Shown here piece by piece: positions 19,308-27,902 of a stretch of 64,000 nt of DNA. The position numbers and the translations under genes were made by a program. Source of the stretch: Micromonospora zamorensis. Lineage in GTDB: Bacteria; Actinomycetota; Actinomycetes; Mycobacteriales; Micromonosporaceae. Location of the stretch: the NCBI RefSeq assembly GCF_900090275.1, contig NZ_LT607755.1, positions 1,302,001 through 1,366,000 of the forward strand. Reading direction: 5' to 3'. The first letter of the stretch is position 1, and each line of letters begins with the position of its first letter. The notes below the pieces were generated by a model. It saw only the letters and a program-made list of their open reading frames with translations, was not told where the DNA came from and searched no databases.

Positions 19308-19361
19308 GGCCTCGATCGTTTCACAGTGGGTGACCCGGACACCCCGCCGGCGCGGCGGCGG

Positions 19362-20027
19362 TCACCGGCTGACGGTGGTGCTCGCGGGGGCGCCGCGCGC
19401 GCTGCGCAGGAGGCCGTCCGGGTCGTCGGCGTACAGCCGCAGCTCGTCCACGGGCGTGGACCCGGTCTTCGCCAGGTCGACGGTCAACGGCCGGCGCAGC
19501 AGGACGTCGATGCTCGTCTGGCTGCCGACTGAGACGGACACCACCCGACGGTCGCCTTCCTGCTCGACCTGCACCGACCTGCTCGACGGCAGCGAGCGGT
19601 GACGCTTGCGCAGGGCCTCGACGTCGGTCCACGGGATGAAGATGTCGACGCCCGAGCTGAGCCGCACCCGCAGACCCCGGTCGCCCACGATGTGCGGGTG
19701 GAGCGTCATGCTGGCGAACAGCCCGATCATCCAGAGCAGACCCCAGATGCCGAGGCCGAGCACGATCCAGCGGGCGGGCCGCCACGGCACCACGTGGGTG
19801 ACGACGACATCGAAGATGGGGATCTCCACCACCGACAGGCCGATGAAGATGCCCAGGATCGGCTTGACCACGCCGAGGTAGCCGAACGGCTCGTCGCCGG
19901 GCTCCAGCGGCAGGGGGCGGCGCCAGGCCCAGACGTACAGGCTGCGCCAGGTCGCGGCCTCGGCCTGGGCCGCCCGGCGCAGCAGCGGGCCCACCCGCGC
20001 CCTGGTCGGTGCCGTCGTGTCGGTCAT
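19362..20027 (-). CDS. Membrane protein with PH-like tail, function unknown
   Basis: A 221-residue protein not assigned to a named family. Two membrane helices are predicted at about 50-75 (KPILGIFIGLSVVEIPIFDV) and 85-110 (WIVLGLGIWGLLWMIGLFAS). The rest is a soluble beta-rich C-terminal part (DRGLRVRLSSGVDIFIPWTD) that resembles the PH-like domains of small actinobacterial membrane proteins. ATG 20027 follows AAGAAGGAC and is preferred over the longer frame. It lies 28 bp downstream of the phosphotransferase-like gene and is probably cotranscribed with it. Confidence 0.7.
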   Translation of the reverse strand: MTDTTAPTRARVGPLLRRAAQAEAATWRSLYVWAWRRPLPLEPGDEPFGYLGVVKPILGIFIGLSVVEIPIFDVVVTHVVPWRPARWIVLGLGIWGLLWMIGLFASMTLHPHIVGDRGLRVRLSSGVDIFIPWTDVEALRKRHRSLPSSRSVQVEQEGDRRVVSVSVGSQTSIDVLLRRPLTVDLAKTGSTPVDELRLYADDPDGLLRSARGAPASTTVSR

Positions 20028-20055
20028 GGTCGTCCTTCTTGGCAGGAGCCGACGG

Positions 20056-22548
20056 TCAGTGGACCGTGATGGTGCCGGCGCCACCGTCCACGGTGACGAG
20101 CTGTCCCGTGGAGATCGTCCGGGTGGCGTCCGGCACGCAGATGACGGCGGGAATGCCGTACTCGCGGGCCACCGTCGGTCCGTGCGCCATGATCGCGCCG
20201 GTCTCGGTGACCAGCGCAGCGGCCGTGAGGAACAGCGGGGTCCAGCCCGGGTCCGTGGTCGTTGCCACCAGGACGTCGCCGGGCTCGATGTGGGCGGTGC
20301 CCGGATCGTGGACGACCCGGGCCGGGCCGGTCACCCGGCCCGCCGACGCGCCCACGCCGGCGAGCGTCCCGTCGCCGGCGGGCCGCGCCGGCAGCACGGT
20401 CTCCACATCCGTGCCGTCGGAGAGCAGCGCCACCGGCACCGTCCTGCGACGCAGCTCCCGGCGGTGCACCGCCCGTCGGGCGGTCACGGTCCCGCGCGGA
20501 TCCACACCCTGGTGTACGGCGGCGTGCACCTCGTCGAGGGTCAGGAACATGATGTCGTCGGGCTGGTCCAGCAACCCCGAGCCGTGCAGGTCGGCGCCGA
20601 TGAGCAGCAGTTGGCGGCGCGTCTCGCGCAGCGGGTACAGCCCGGCGAACTTGCCGGCCTCGCGCAGGCCGGCCAACGACCGCGCCCGGCGCAGCAGGAA
20701 GCCGGCGATGCGGCCCCGCACCGGGCGCCGACGGCGGGCTCGCGCGACCAGTGCCGTCAGCGACGCCTCCGCTGTGGCGGCGGCCCGCTGGAAGCGCTGG
20801 TCGGGGCCCTGCCGCGGATCGGTAACCCGCAGGTAGTTGGCGACCGCGGCGAACACCGGCGTGGGGTCCTCCGCCCAGCGCGGCACGCCGAGGTCGACTT
20901 CGGCGACGCCCCGGTGACCGTAGACGTCGAGGAAGGTGGTCATGCCGATGTCGGGCAGCGTTCCGCGCAGGTGGCGCGCGGCCAGCTCGGCCGGCGGGGT
21001 GTCGAGGAGGAGCTGACGGTGGTCGCCCGCGCCCTGGGCGAGCCGCCACAGGGCCAGGTCCATCTCGATGGTGACGTTGTGCGGCATGCCGCCCAGCACG
21101 GTGTGGATCTCGTCCGGGCCGGCGACGCCCTTGAGCAGCGCGGTAGGCAGCGCGGCGGCGAGCATCCCCGCCACGATCGGCCACATGATGGCGTCGGCGC
21201 TGTCGTCGGAGTCCTGCGCCTGCACGAAGCGCAGCCGGTCGGCGGCGGTCCGCAGGTCGGCGGGGGCGGCCGACCGTACCCTCATCTGCTCGATCGCATC
21301 GAACATGCGGATCCTTGCTGCCTCCGGGCGGGCCAGAGCCCGCAGGATCCCCACCACCGCGCGGCCGGCCGTCCGCAGCGACGCGGCACCCTGTGCCCGA
21401 CCGCGCCTGGCCCCGCCGCTGGTTGGGGCGAACCGGGGGTCCGCCAGCACGTGCTGCATCACCGCCTGGGCGCGCGGCCCGAAGTCGACCGCCAGGAGCT
21501 TCACCAGTCGCTTGCGGGACGACCTGTCTCGCGCCAGGTCGCTCAGGTCGCCGTAGAGCCGGCCACCGATGTCGACGATGTCGACCCGCACGCCGAGCGC
21601 GGCGAGCATCGCGGCGATCTGCGTCCGCAGTGTCGACATGCCCATCGGGGTGACTGGTTGCAGCATGCCCTGGACGTGACCGAACTCCAGGTAGACCCGG
21701 GTGAGGGGCTCCCCGGTCCGTGGTGGGAGGGGGAACAGGCTGGTGATCGGCCGGGACTGCAGGAGCCACAGGACGTCGTCGGCGTCGATCGCCCACTCCA
21801 CGTCCTGGGGGGAGCCGAAGTGGGCCTGCAACCGCTCGCCAGTGGCCCGCAGCTCGGCCAGGTGGGCGGACGTCAGGCATCCCGTGTCGTCGCGTGGGAC
21901 GCCGTCGACGTAGTGGTCGACATTCGCTGCGCCGTCGACGTGGTGGTCGACATTCGCTGCGCCGTCGACGTGGTGGTCGACAATCGCTGAGCCGTCGAGG
22001 ACGTAGTGGTCGACGGTCGCCGCGCCGTCCACCACGGTCGTCCCGAGGCCGGCAGCGGCGTCGACCGCCATCTCGTCGCGACGCCCGGTCAGCGGGTTCG
22101 CGGTGAACAGCACCCCCGCCACCGTGGGCGTGATCATGCGTTGCACGACGACGGCCATCCGCACCGTCTGATGATCGATCTGGCGGGCGTCGCGGTAGGC
22201 GGTCGCCCGGCCGCTGTGCAGCGAATCCCAGCAGGTCTCGATGGCGGCGATCAGCTCGGCGGTGCCCGTGACGTTGAGGACGGTGTCCTGCTGGCCGGCG
22301 AAGCTGGCGTCGGGCAGGTCCTCCGCGGTGGCGCTGGAGCGCACCGCCACCGGGCCCGCCCCGAGCCGCTCGTACGCGGCGACGACCTCGGCCGTGGGAA
22401 TGACGCCGAGTCGGTGGGCCTCGGTGGTGACGCAGAAGCCCTCGGGGACCCGTTCACCGCGCCGGATCAGCTCGCCCAACCCGGCGGCCTTGCCCCCGAC
22501 CAGGTCGAGCATCTGGGTGGTCGCCTCGGACAACGCGATCACGTGCAT
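20056..22548 (-). CDS. Rifampin-phosphotransferase-like / PEP-utilising enzyme
   Basis: An 830-residue protein built like rifampin phosphotransferase and PEP synthase. The N-terminal ATP-grasp domain shows VGGKAAGLGEL, VAVRSSATAEDLPDASFAGQ and AGVLFTANPLTGRRDEM. A long central domain has no clear motif and would hold the substrate in Rph enzymes. The C-terminal swivelling domain carries the phospho-His about residue 789 in GAIMAHGPTVAREYGIPAV, after GDVLVATTTDPGWTPLF. An internal 10-residue tandem repeat (VDHHVDGAAN) interrupts the ATP-grasp domain. ATG 22548 is preferred over in-frame starts upstream. It may modify an antibiotic or another acceptor; the substrate is not certain and no rifamycin-associated element is seen upstream. 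Confidence 0.8.
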   Translation of the reverse strand: MHVIALSEATTQMLDLVGGKAAGLGELIRRGERVPEGFCVTTEAHRLGVIPTAEVVAAYERLGAGPVAVRSSATAEDLPDASFAGQQDTVLNVTGTAELIAAIETCWDSLHSGRATAYRDARQIDHQTVRMAVVVQRMITPTVAGVLFTANPLTGRRDEMAVDAAAGLGTTVVDGAATVDHYVLDGSAIVDHHVDGAANVDHHVDGAANVDHYVDGVPRDDTGCLTSAHLAELRATGERLQAHFGSPQDVEWAIDADDVLWLLQSRPITSLFPLPPRTGEPLTRVYLEFGHVQGMLQPVTPMGMSTLRTQIAAMLAALGVRVDIVDIGGRLYGDLSDLARDRSSRKRLVKLLAVDFGPRAQAVMQHVLADPRFAPTSGGARRGRAQGAASLRTAGRAVVGILRALARPEAARIRMFDAIEQMRVRSAAPADLRTAADRLRFVQAQDSDDSADAIMWPIVAGMLAAALPTALLKGVAGPDEIHTVLGGMPHNVTIEMDLALWRLAQGAGDHRQLLLDTPPAELAARHLRGTLPDIGMTTFLDVYGHRGVAEVDLGVPRWAEDPTPVFAAVANYLRVTDPRQGPDQRFQRAAATAEASLTALVARARRRRPVRGRIAGFLLRRARSLAGLREAGKFAGLYPLRETRRQLLLIGADLHGSGLLDQPDDIMFLTLDEVHAAVHQGVDPRGTVTARRAVHRRELRRRTVPVALLSDGTDVETVLPARPAGDGTLAGVGASAGRVTGPARVVHDPGTAHIEPGDVLVATTTDPGWTPLFLTAAALVTETGAIMAHGPTVAREYGIPAVICVPDATRTISTGQLVTVDGGAGTITVH
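21901..22023. repeat. 30-bp in-frame tandem repeat in the Rph-like gene
   Basis: Three 30-bp copies (21901-21930, 21931-21960, 21961-21990) differ at only one or two bases, and a diverged 33-bp copy follows (21991-22023). On the minus strand they encode AANVDHHVDG-type units inside the ATP-grasp domain. The near identity suggests recent slippage or expansion that kept the frame. Confidence 0.85.
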
Positions 22549-22561
22549 GGGGCCCACTCTC

Positions 22562-22617
22562 ATTGCAATACGACTGCATTGCATCTGACCGTACCCCGTT
22601 CACGATGCGCCTGCAAT
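22562..22617. promoter_or_regulatory. TGCAAT elements between divergent genes
   Basis: TGCAAT (22564-22569) and ATTGCA (22578-22583) form an inverted repeat with an 8-bp spacer, and a further TGCAAT lies at 22612-22617. They sit between the Rph-like and M23 genes. This may be a regulator-binding site; no cognate regulator can be named. Confidence 0.4.
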
Positions 22618-22678
22618 GTCTCCTTCGGTCGGGCGGCCGGGAGCGGAAGCGTTGCCGGCGTCTGCCATGCTCGGGCCG

Positions 22679-23329
22679 GTGACGACCGGCCGCCCCGACA
22701 CAGCCCGCACCCACCGCCGCCCTCGAAACCGCACTGTCCGGGTTCTCCTCGCGCTCGTCGCGGTGGCAGCCGTTCTCGGCGTCGCGCTGGTCGTGGTGCC
22801 GATGCTGCGACCGGCGGGTCCGCGCCCGCTCTTCCAGATGCCGGTCAGCTGCGGCGAGACGTGGCAACTGGGCACCTACCCCGGCCACGACGACTACGAC
22901 GTCGACCTGTTCCCCACCGAGGGCGAGGCGTGGGGGCGGCCGGTGCTCGCGTCCTACGCCGGCACGGTCACGGTGGCGGGCATCAACGGGTCGCTCGGTG
23001 GCCGCACCCCGGACAACCCCGACGGCCCACGGGGGCGGGGTGGCGGTTACTGGGTGAAGATCGACCACGGCGGCAAGTGGGAGACGCAGTACCTGCACAT
23101 GCTCGAACCACCCCTGGTCGAGGTCGGTCAGAAGGTCGCCCAGGGTGAGCAGATCGGGCGGCTCGGCAGCACCGGCAACTCCGGCGCGCCGCACCTGCAC
23201 TATGAGCAGCGACGCGGCTGGGACAAGGTGGAGACCCACTTCGACGGGGAGCCGTCGACCATCACCACCGACGACCGCGAATACACGGTCAAGCGGACGA
23301 GCAACAACTGCCCTGCGGCCGTCTCCTGA
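22679..23329 (+). CDS. Membrane-anchored M23 peptidase
   Basis: A 216-residue LytM-like peptidase. An N-terminal membrane anchor (VRVLLALVAVAAVLGVALVV) follows a basic tail. The M23 domain has the zinc motif in PGHDDYDVDLF (His and Asp), HVSL-like strands replaced by YLHMLEPPLVEVGQKV, and the HLH pair in GAPHLHYEQ. It would trim peptidoglycan peptides from the outer membrane face. The start is uncertain: GTG 22679 has CATGCT seven bases upstream, a leaderless-type arrangement; ATG 22667 and ATG 22616 are in-frame alternatives without an RBS. Confidence 0.82.
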   Translation: MTTGRPDTARTHRRPRNRTVRVLLALVAVAAVLGVALVVVPMLRPAGPRPLFQMPVSCGETWQLGTYPGHDDYDVDLFPTEGEAWGRPVLASYAGTVTVAGINGSLGGRTPDNPDGPRGRGGGYWVKIDHGGKWETQYLHMLEPPLVEVGQKVAQGEQIGRLGSTGNSGAPHLHYEQRRGWDKVETHFDGEPSTITTDDREYTVKRTSNNCPAAVS

Positions 23330-23402
23330 GGACGGCAGTTTGCCCCGGTGTGCCTGGGGGCACCTATTCGGGAGACATTCAGACGCAGGGAGGGAGCCGG
23401 CC

Positions 23403-23633
23403 ATGGCCAAGGGTGACGTCGATACCTACCAAGAGGACGGGCAGTGGAAGAACAAGCCGGAGGGCAACGAGCGGGCCAGCAGCACGCATGACGTGAAGGC
23501 CGACGCGCAGGCGCAGGGCCGCGAGATGGCCGCCGACCGTGGCGTCGAACACGTGATCAAGAAGCAGGACGGCACGATCGGGGAGAAGAACACCTACCCC
23601 CGCAGTCGTGACCCCCGTGACATCGAGGGCTGA
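23403..23633 (+). CDS. Small DUF2188 domain protein
   Basis: A 76-residue soluble protein starting MAKGDVDTYQEDGQWKNKPE and ending with RSRDPRDIEG. The middle, KADAQAQGREMAADRGVEHVIK, and KQDGTIGEKNTYP match the short DUF2188 family, which is common in actinobacteria and has no known function. ATG 23403 follows a GGGAGGGA box; the open frame upstream is not used. A perfect 15-bp terminator hairpin lies 20 bp after its stop. Confidence 0.82.
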   Translation: MAKGDVDTYQEDGQWKNKPEGNERASSTHDVKADAQAQGREMAADRGVEHVIKKQDGTIGEKNTYPRSRDPRDIEG

Positions 23634-23652
23634 CACAGCTCGCTTTTCGTCC

Positions 23653-23685
23653 ACTGACCTCCTCGGCATCGCCGAGGAGGTCAGT
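23653..23685 (+). terminator. Terminator after DUF2188 gene
   Basis: A perfect 15-bp stem, 23653-23667 with 23671-23685, closes a 3-nt ATC loop 19 bp after the stop codon. Confidence 0.85.
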
Positions 23686-23806
23686 TGGCTTTCACGGCCT
23701 GTTGGTCGCCGGCTGGGCCGTCCGGCCATCTCCGTCGTACGGGAAATATGGGCGTTTTGGGGGGATATAGTCCAGAACGGGACTGGAGTGAAAGCTGGGA
23801 GTGGGC

Positions 23807-26800
23807 ATGTCGTTTTGGGGCCGGCGTCGTCCGACCAGCACCGCGGCGCTGGTCGTCGTCGTGATCGCGGGGGTCCTCGCGTTCGCGCCGCAACCGGCGC
23901 GGGCGGCCGGGTCCGTCCTGTTCGACCAGCCGTTTCACAACAACACCGCGAACGGCCTCGGCGCTGTGGCGGTGCCAGGTGTGCCCGGCGCCTCCGCGAC
24001 CAACGCCGCCTGTCTCAGCGCGGCGGGCAACTCGACCACCGGACCCCTGCTCAGCTGCCTCACCTCCACCGACCCGCAGGGCGCGGGCAAGCTGCGCCTC
24101 ACCCCCGCCACCGTCACCCGCCAGGGTGGGGTGGTCGGTGCGGTGAGCGTGCCGACCTCGCAGGGGCTGCACGTCACCTTCAACACCTACCAGTACGGCG
24201 GCAACAACCCGGGCGCGGACGGCCTCGCGTTCGTGTTGGCCGCTGTCGACCCGGCCAACCCGAGGCCCCCGTCCACCCTCGGCCAGCCGGGCGGGTCACT
24301 GGGCTACTCGGCAGCGTTCAACGGCGCCTCGGTGGGCCTCTCCAACGGTTACCTCGGCATCGGGCTGGACGTCTTCGGCAACTTCAGCAACAGCACGTAC
24401 CAGGGGACCGGGTGCACGAACCCGCCGTACATCTCGACCACCAACGGCCGGGTCCCCGGCCAGGTCGTGGTACGCGGACCGGGCCGCAACAGCGTCGGCT
24501 ACTGCGCGATCAACAGCACCGCTACCAGCACCTCCTCGGCTGCACTGGCGTTGCGGGCCGCCACCCGGGCCGCCTCGGTGGTGCCGGTCGAGGTGGTCGC
24601 CAACACCACCTCGTCCCCGTTCACCACGGACACCGGCATCACCGTTCCGTCCGGTCAGTACCGGGTCAGGTTCACCCCGGTCGGCGGGTCGGCGCGGACC
24701 CTGGCCGGCAGCCTCCCGGTCGTGTCGCCGAGCCTGTACCCGTCGTCGACCTGGCTGAACGCCAGCGGCTACCCCCGGCAGCTCGCCTTCGGATGGGTCG
24801 CCTCGACCGGCTCGGTCACCGACTTCCACGAGGTCGACAACGCACGGGCGGTCAGCTTCAACCCGGTACCGGACCTGAACGTGTCACAGACCAGCGCGGT
24901 CGGGGCCAACCCGCACCCCGGTGACCCGGTCACCTACTCGATCACCGCAGGCGTCGACGCCGGGGCCACCGAGACGTCGCCGATCACTGTCACCCAGACC
25001 GTGCCCACCGGTGTCGTACCGCGCGGCGCGTACGGCTCCGGCTGGGTCTGCGGCGCCCCGTCCGGGCAGACCATCAGCTGCACCAACAGCAACGGCCCGT
25101 TCGCCGGTGACACCTCGCTGCCGCCGATCACGGTCGCGGCAACCGTCACCGGCACAGCGGTGACGCCGTCGCTGATCCAGACCACGACGGTGGCGACCTC
25201 GTCCTCGATCGACGCGAACCCGGGTCTCTCCACAGTCACCACACCCGTCGCGCCGGCCACCGCACCCGCTGGCGTCACCGTCACCCCGGACCAGAGCTCG
25301 GTCTCCGGGGGAATCGCGGTCACAGTGGGCGGCAGCAACCTCACCGGAGCGACAGCGATCACCATCGGTACGGCCGCCGAACAGCAGGCCGGCACGTCGG
25401 TGCTGCTGTTGCCGTGTACCTCCGGCCCGGCCACCGGCTGCTTCACCGTGAACCCGGGCGGCACCCTCGGCATCTCCTCCATGCCCGCCCGGTCCAGCCC
25501 GGCGACTGTCACGGTCAGCGTCGTCACCCGAGGCTCGGCGGGATCGGCGAGTTACGTCTACGCGTCCGCGCCGGTCACCCCGACCACACCGACCGCCGCA
25601 GCGGGCGTCACCAGCGCCACAGTGAACTGGACCGCGCCGCCGGACAACGGCAGCCCGATCACCGGCTACCTGATCACCCCGATCCGCGACGGTGTCGTCC
25701 AACCGACCCTCTCCTTCGACGCCTCCACTACCAGCCGCACGTTGACGGGACTGACCCCTGGCGCCTCGTACGCCTTCCGGGTGGCGGCGGTGAACGCGTA
25801 CGGCACCAGCACGGCCAGCCCGCCCTCGGCGGCCGTGGTCCCGTACACCCTGCCGGGAGCACCGACGATCACCTCGGCCACGGCGGGGACCAACGCCGCC
25901 ACGCTGACCTGGACCGCCCCGGCCAACGGCGGCTCGCCGATCACCGGTTACACAGTGACGCCCTACGTCGGCGACGTGGCGCAGACACCCCAGGCCTTCA
26001 CCGGGACCGCCACGACCCGGATCGTCACCGGGCTGACCGCTGGCACCACGTACACCTTCCGGGTGGCCGCGACCAACGCCGCCGGGACCGGTCCACAGTC
26101 GGCCTCCTCCGGGTCGGTCACGGTCAACGCGGCACCGACGTTGACCTTTGCACCGCCGCCGCCCGGCAGGGCGTACGACCCGTACCAGTACCAGCTGACG
26201 GTGACCGGCGGGACGGGTCCCTTCGTCTGGGCGGTGAGCGCCGGGAGCCTGCCCGCCGGGCTGACCCTCGACCCGGTCACCGGTCTGCTCTCCGGTACGC
26301 CCACCGTGTCCGGAACATTTCCGTTCACCGTCCGGGTGACCGACTCGTTCGACCAGTCGGCGACCCGAGGAGTCGAACTGGTCATCAGCCCGCTCGGTGG
26401 GCTCTCCATCAGCGTCCCGGCGATCTCCCCGCTCGGCACCGCCAGCGCGGGCACGACCGGCGTCTCGGGCCAACTCGGCCCGGTGACAGTGACCGACGAT
26501 CGCGGGCCGTTCTCCGGAAACTGGGTCAGCGTCGTCTCCAGCACGAGCTTCACCACGGGCTCCGGCTCGGCCGGCGAGACGATCCCGAACAGCAGCATCA
26601 CGTACGCCTCCGGTGCCGCCCTGACCACCACCGGCGTCGGCACCTTCGTCCCGCAGGCCGGCGCGGTGCTGGACACCCCGCGTACGGCCGCCAGGTGGTC
26701 CGGCCAGACCGGCGGCCCGAACTCCGTCACCTGGAACCCGACCCTCTGGGTGACGCTCCCGCCGGGGGTGGTGGTCGGCGACTACGCGGCGGTCGTGACG

Positions 26801-26815
26801 CACTCGGTCATCTAG
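23807..26815 (+). CDS. Large secreted lectin/FN3 protein with C-terminal WxL-like domain
   Basis: A 1002-residue secreted surface protein. A signal peptide covers about 1-34. Residues 36-350 resemble an L-type lectin (ADGLAFVLAAVD, then GWVASTGSVTDFHEVDN). A DUF11-like beta domain (about 355-460), an IPT/TIG-like segment (475-575), two FN3 repeats (about 577-765, each with GSPITGY) and a putative Ig domain (about 770-855, SLPAGLTLDPVTGLLSGTP) follow. The C-terminal 135 residues match the whole mature product of the gene at 27903-28448, including SGQLGPVTV, GETIPN, TWNPTL and VTHSV. ATG 23807 follows GGGAG. It converges with a DUF916-type gene. A role in wall display or adhesion is inferred. 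Confidence 0.8.
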   Translation: MSFWGRRRPTSTAALVVVVIAGVLAFAPQPARAAGSVLFDQPFHNNTANGLGAVAVPGVPGASATNAACLSAAGNSTTGPLLSCLTSTDPQGAGKLRLTPATVTRQGGVVGAVSVPTSQGLHVTFNTYQYGGNNPGADGLAFVLAAVDPANPRPPSTLGQPGGSLGYSAAFNGASVGLSNGYLGIGLDVFGNFSNSTYQGTGCTNPPYISTTNGRVPGQVVVRGPGRNSVGYCAINSTATSTSSAALALRAATRAASVVPVEVVANTTSSPFTTDTGITVPSGQYRVRFTPVGGSARTLAGSLPVVSPSLYPSSTWLNASGYPRQLAFGWVASTGSVTDFHEVDNARAVSFNPVPDLNVSQTSAVGANPHPGDPVTYSITAGVDAGATETSPITVTQTVPTGVVPRGAYGSGWVCGAPSGQTISCTNSNGPFAGDTSLPPITVAATVTGTAVTPSLIQTTTVATSSSIDANPGLSTVTTPVAPATAPAGVTVTPDQSSVSGGIAVTVGGSNLTGATAITIGTAAEQQAGTSVLLLPCTSGPATGCFTVNPGGTLGISSMPARSSPATVTVSVVTRGSAGSASYVYASAPVTPTTPTAAAGVTSATVNWTAPPDNGSPITGYLITPIRDGVVQPTLSFDASTTSRTLTGLTPGASYAFRVAAVNAYGTSTASPPSAAVVPYTLPGAPTITSATAGTNAATLTWTAPANGGSPITGYTVTPYVGDVAQTPQAFTGTATTRIVTGLTAGTTYTFRVAATNAAGTGPQSASSGSVTVNAAPTLTFAPPPPGRAYDPYQYQLTVTGGTGPFVWAVSAGSLPAGLTLDPVTGLLSGTPTVSGTFPFTVRVTDSFDQSATRGVELVISPLGGLSISVPAISPLGTASAGTTGVSGQLGPVTVTDDRGPFSGNWVSVVSSTSFTTGSGSAGETIPNSSITYASGAALTTTGVGTFVPQAGAVLDTPRTAARWSGQTGGPNSVTWNPTLWVTLPPGVVVGDYAAVVTHSVI

Positions 26816-26850
26816 GGCCGCAGCGCCAGGGCTGGGCCCTGAGAAACATC

Positions 26851-26886
26851 ACTGCCCGGCCGTTCCTCGGGAAACGGCCGGGCAGT
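26851..26886. terminator. Bidirectional terminator between convergent surface-protein genes
   Basis: A perfect 14-bp stem (26851-26864 with 26873-26886) with an 8-nt loop separates the lectin/FN3 gene from the convergent DUF916-type gene, 17-35 bp from each stop. Confidence 0.82.
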
Positions 26887-26902
26887 CTGTGTGGACCGGA
26901 GG

Positions 26903-27886
26903 TCAGGCGAGCCGGGTGCGTTGTCGGCGGACGAGATACCAGCCGGCAAGCGTGACGAGCACCAACAGGGCGATCCCGCCGACCGCGTAGACCAACCAGT
27001 TCGGCCCGGCGGAATTCGCGACCACCATCGGCGCCGCGACGGGCAGGCTGATCTTCCCGGTCGCGGTGCGTTCGACGATGCCGCTGGCCAGCTTCGCGCG
27101 CACGTCCCAGGTCCCCGCGGGCAGTGCCTGGTTGACCTCGATCTGGACCTGGCCGCTCTGGCCGGGCAGGATCGTCACGCCGTTGGTCACCTTGAACGGG
27201 CCGGCCTGGACCGCCGCCCTGGTCAGCGACAGGGTGCCGGTCATGTCCAGCGCGCGCTCGCCGGTGTTGGTGACCTTCGCGGTGATCACCGGAAACTCGC
27301 CGGGTCCGGGTTCCGCGGCCAGCCCGTCGATGCGGAAGTCCGTCGGCGGCTCGCCACCCGGACCGATGTCGAGGTAGACCCGGATGCCCACCCGGTGGAT
27401 CTGGGTGATGTTGCCGGTGCGCTCCTTCGCGCTGGTGACCTGGGCCCAGATCGCCCCGTACCGCTCACCCTTCGACGCCTTCCTCGGCACGGCGATCTCG
27501 ACCTCGACCGGCCGTCGCTCGCCCGGGTCCAGCTCGATCCCGGAGGTCTTCAGCCGGATCCAACCGCTGAGTTCGTTGCCCGCGCGTCCCTCGGGAACGG
27601 TGAAGGCGTTGTTCTCGACCGATGCCGCCCCGGAATAGAAATCGATCTTCTGTGACTCGCCGGAGGTGTTCTCCACCTCGACCCGACGGTTGATCGTCGC
27701 CCCGGGCTTCAGGTGATCCACGATGTAGACCTGGGCCCGGGGATCCTGCACCCTGCTGGCGGGGATGTCCAGCATGCGGATGCTGATGGCGGCGTCCTCG
27801 GCGGGCTCCTGTCGCTGCTCCCGCACGGCAGCGGCTGGTGCCGCCGAAACCCCGAGCGCCACGAGGGCGACCGAGGCCAGCAGCAC
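26903..27886 (-). CDS. DUF916 (WxL-interacting)-type membrane-anchored surface protein
   Basis: A 327-residue protein with an N-terminal hydrophobic signal (1-20, ending APAAA), a DUF916-like beta domain (about 30-160: AQVYIVDHLKPGATINRRVE, then SGIELDPGERRPVEVEI and ERYGAIWAQVT), a second beta domain (165-285) and a C-terminal membrane helix with a basic tail (YAVGGIALLVLVTLAGWYLV, RRQRTR). In Firmicutes, DUF916 proteins hold WxL proteins at the wall. Here the upstream gene on the same strand, 16 bp away, is WxL-like, so a shared complex is plausible (inference). The start is a GTG with no clear RBS and little basic charge at the N-terminus. Confidence 0.78.
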   Translation of the reverse strand: MLLASVALVALGVSAAPAAAVREQRQEPAEDAAISIRMLDIPASRVQDPRAQVYIVDHLKPGATINRRVEVENTSGESQKIDFYSGAASVENNAFTVPEGRAGNELSGWIRLKTSGIELDPGERRPVEVEIAVPRKASKGERYGAIWAQVTSAKERTGNITQIHRVGIRVYLDIGPGGEPPTDFRIDGLAAEPGPGEFPVITAKVTNTGERALDMTGTLSLTRAAVQAGPFKVTNGVTILPGQSGQVQIEVNQALPAGTWDVRAKLASGIVERTATGKISLPVAAPMVVANSAGPNWLVYAVGGIALLVLVTLAGWYLVRRQRTRLA

Positions 27887-27902
27887 CAGCCGGCCGAGCG
27901 GG

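Noticed and set aside
22549..22666. Rifamycin-associated element upstream of the Rph-like gene
   Set aside because: No GGGGCTTGC...GCAAGGCCCC-type palindrome is present; only TGCAAT repeats.
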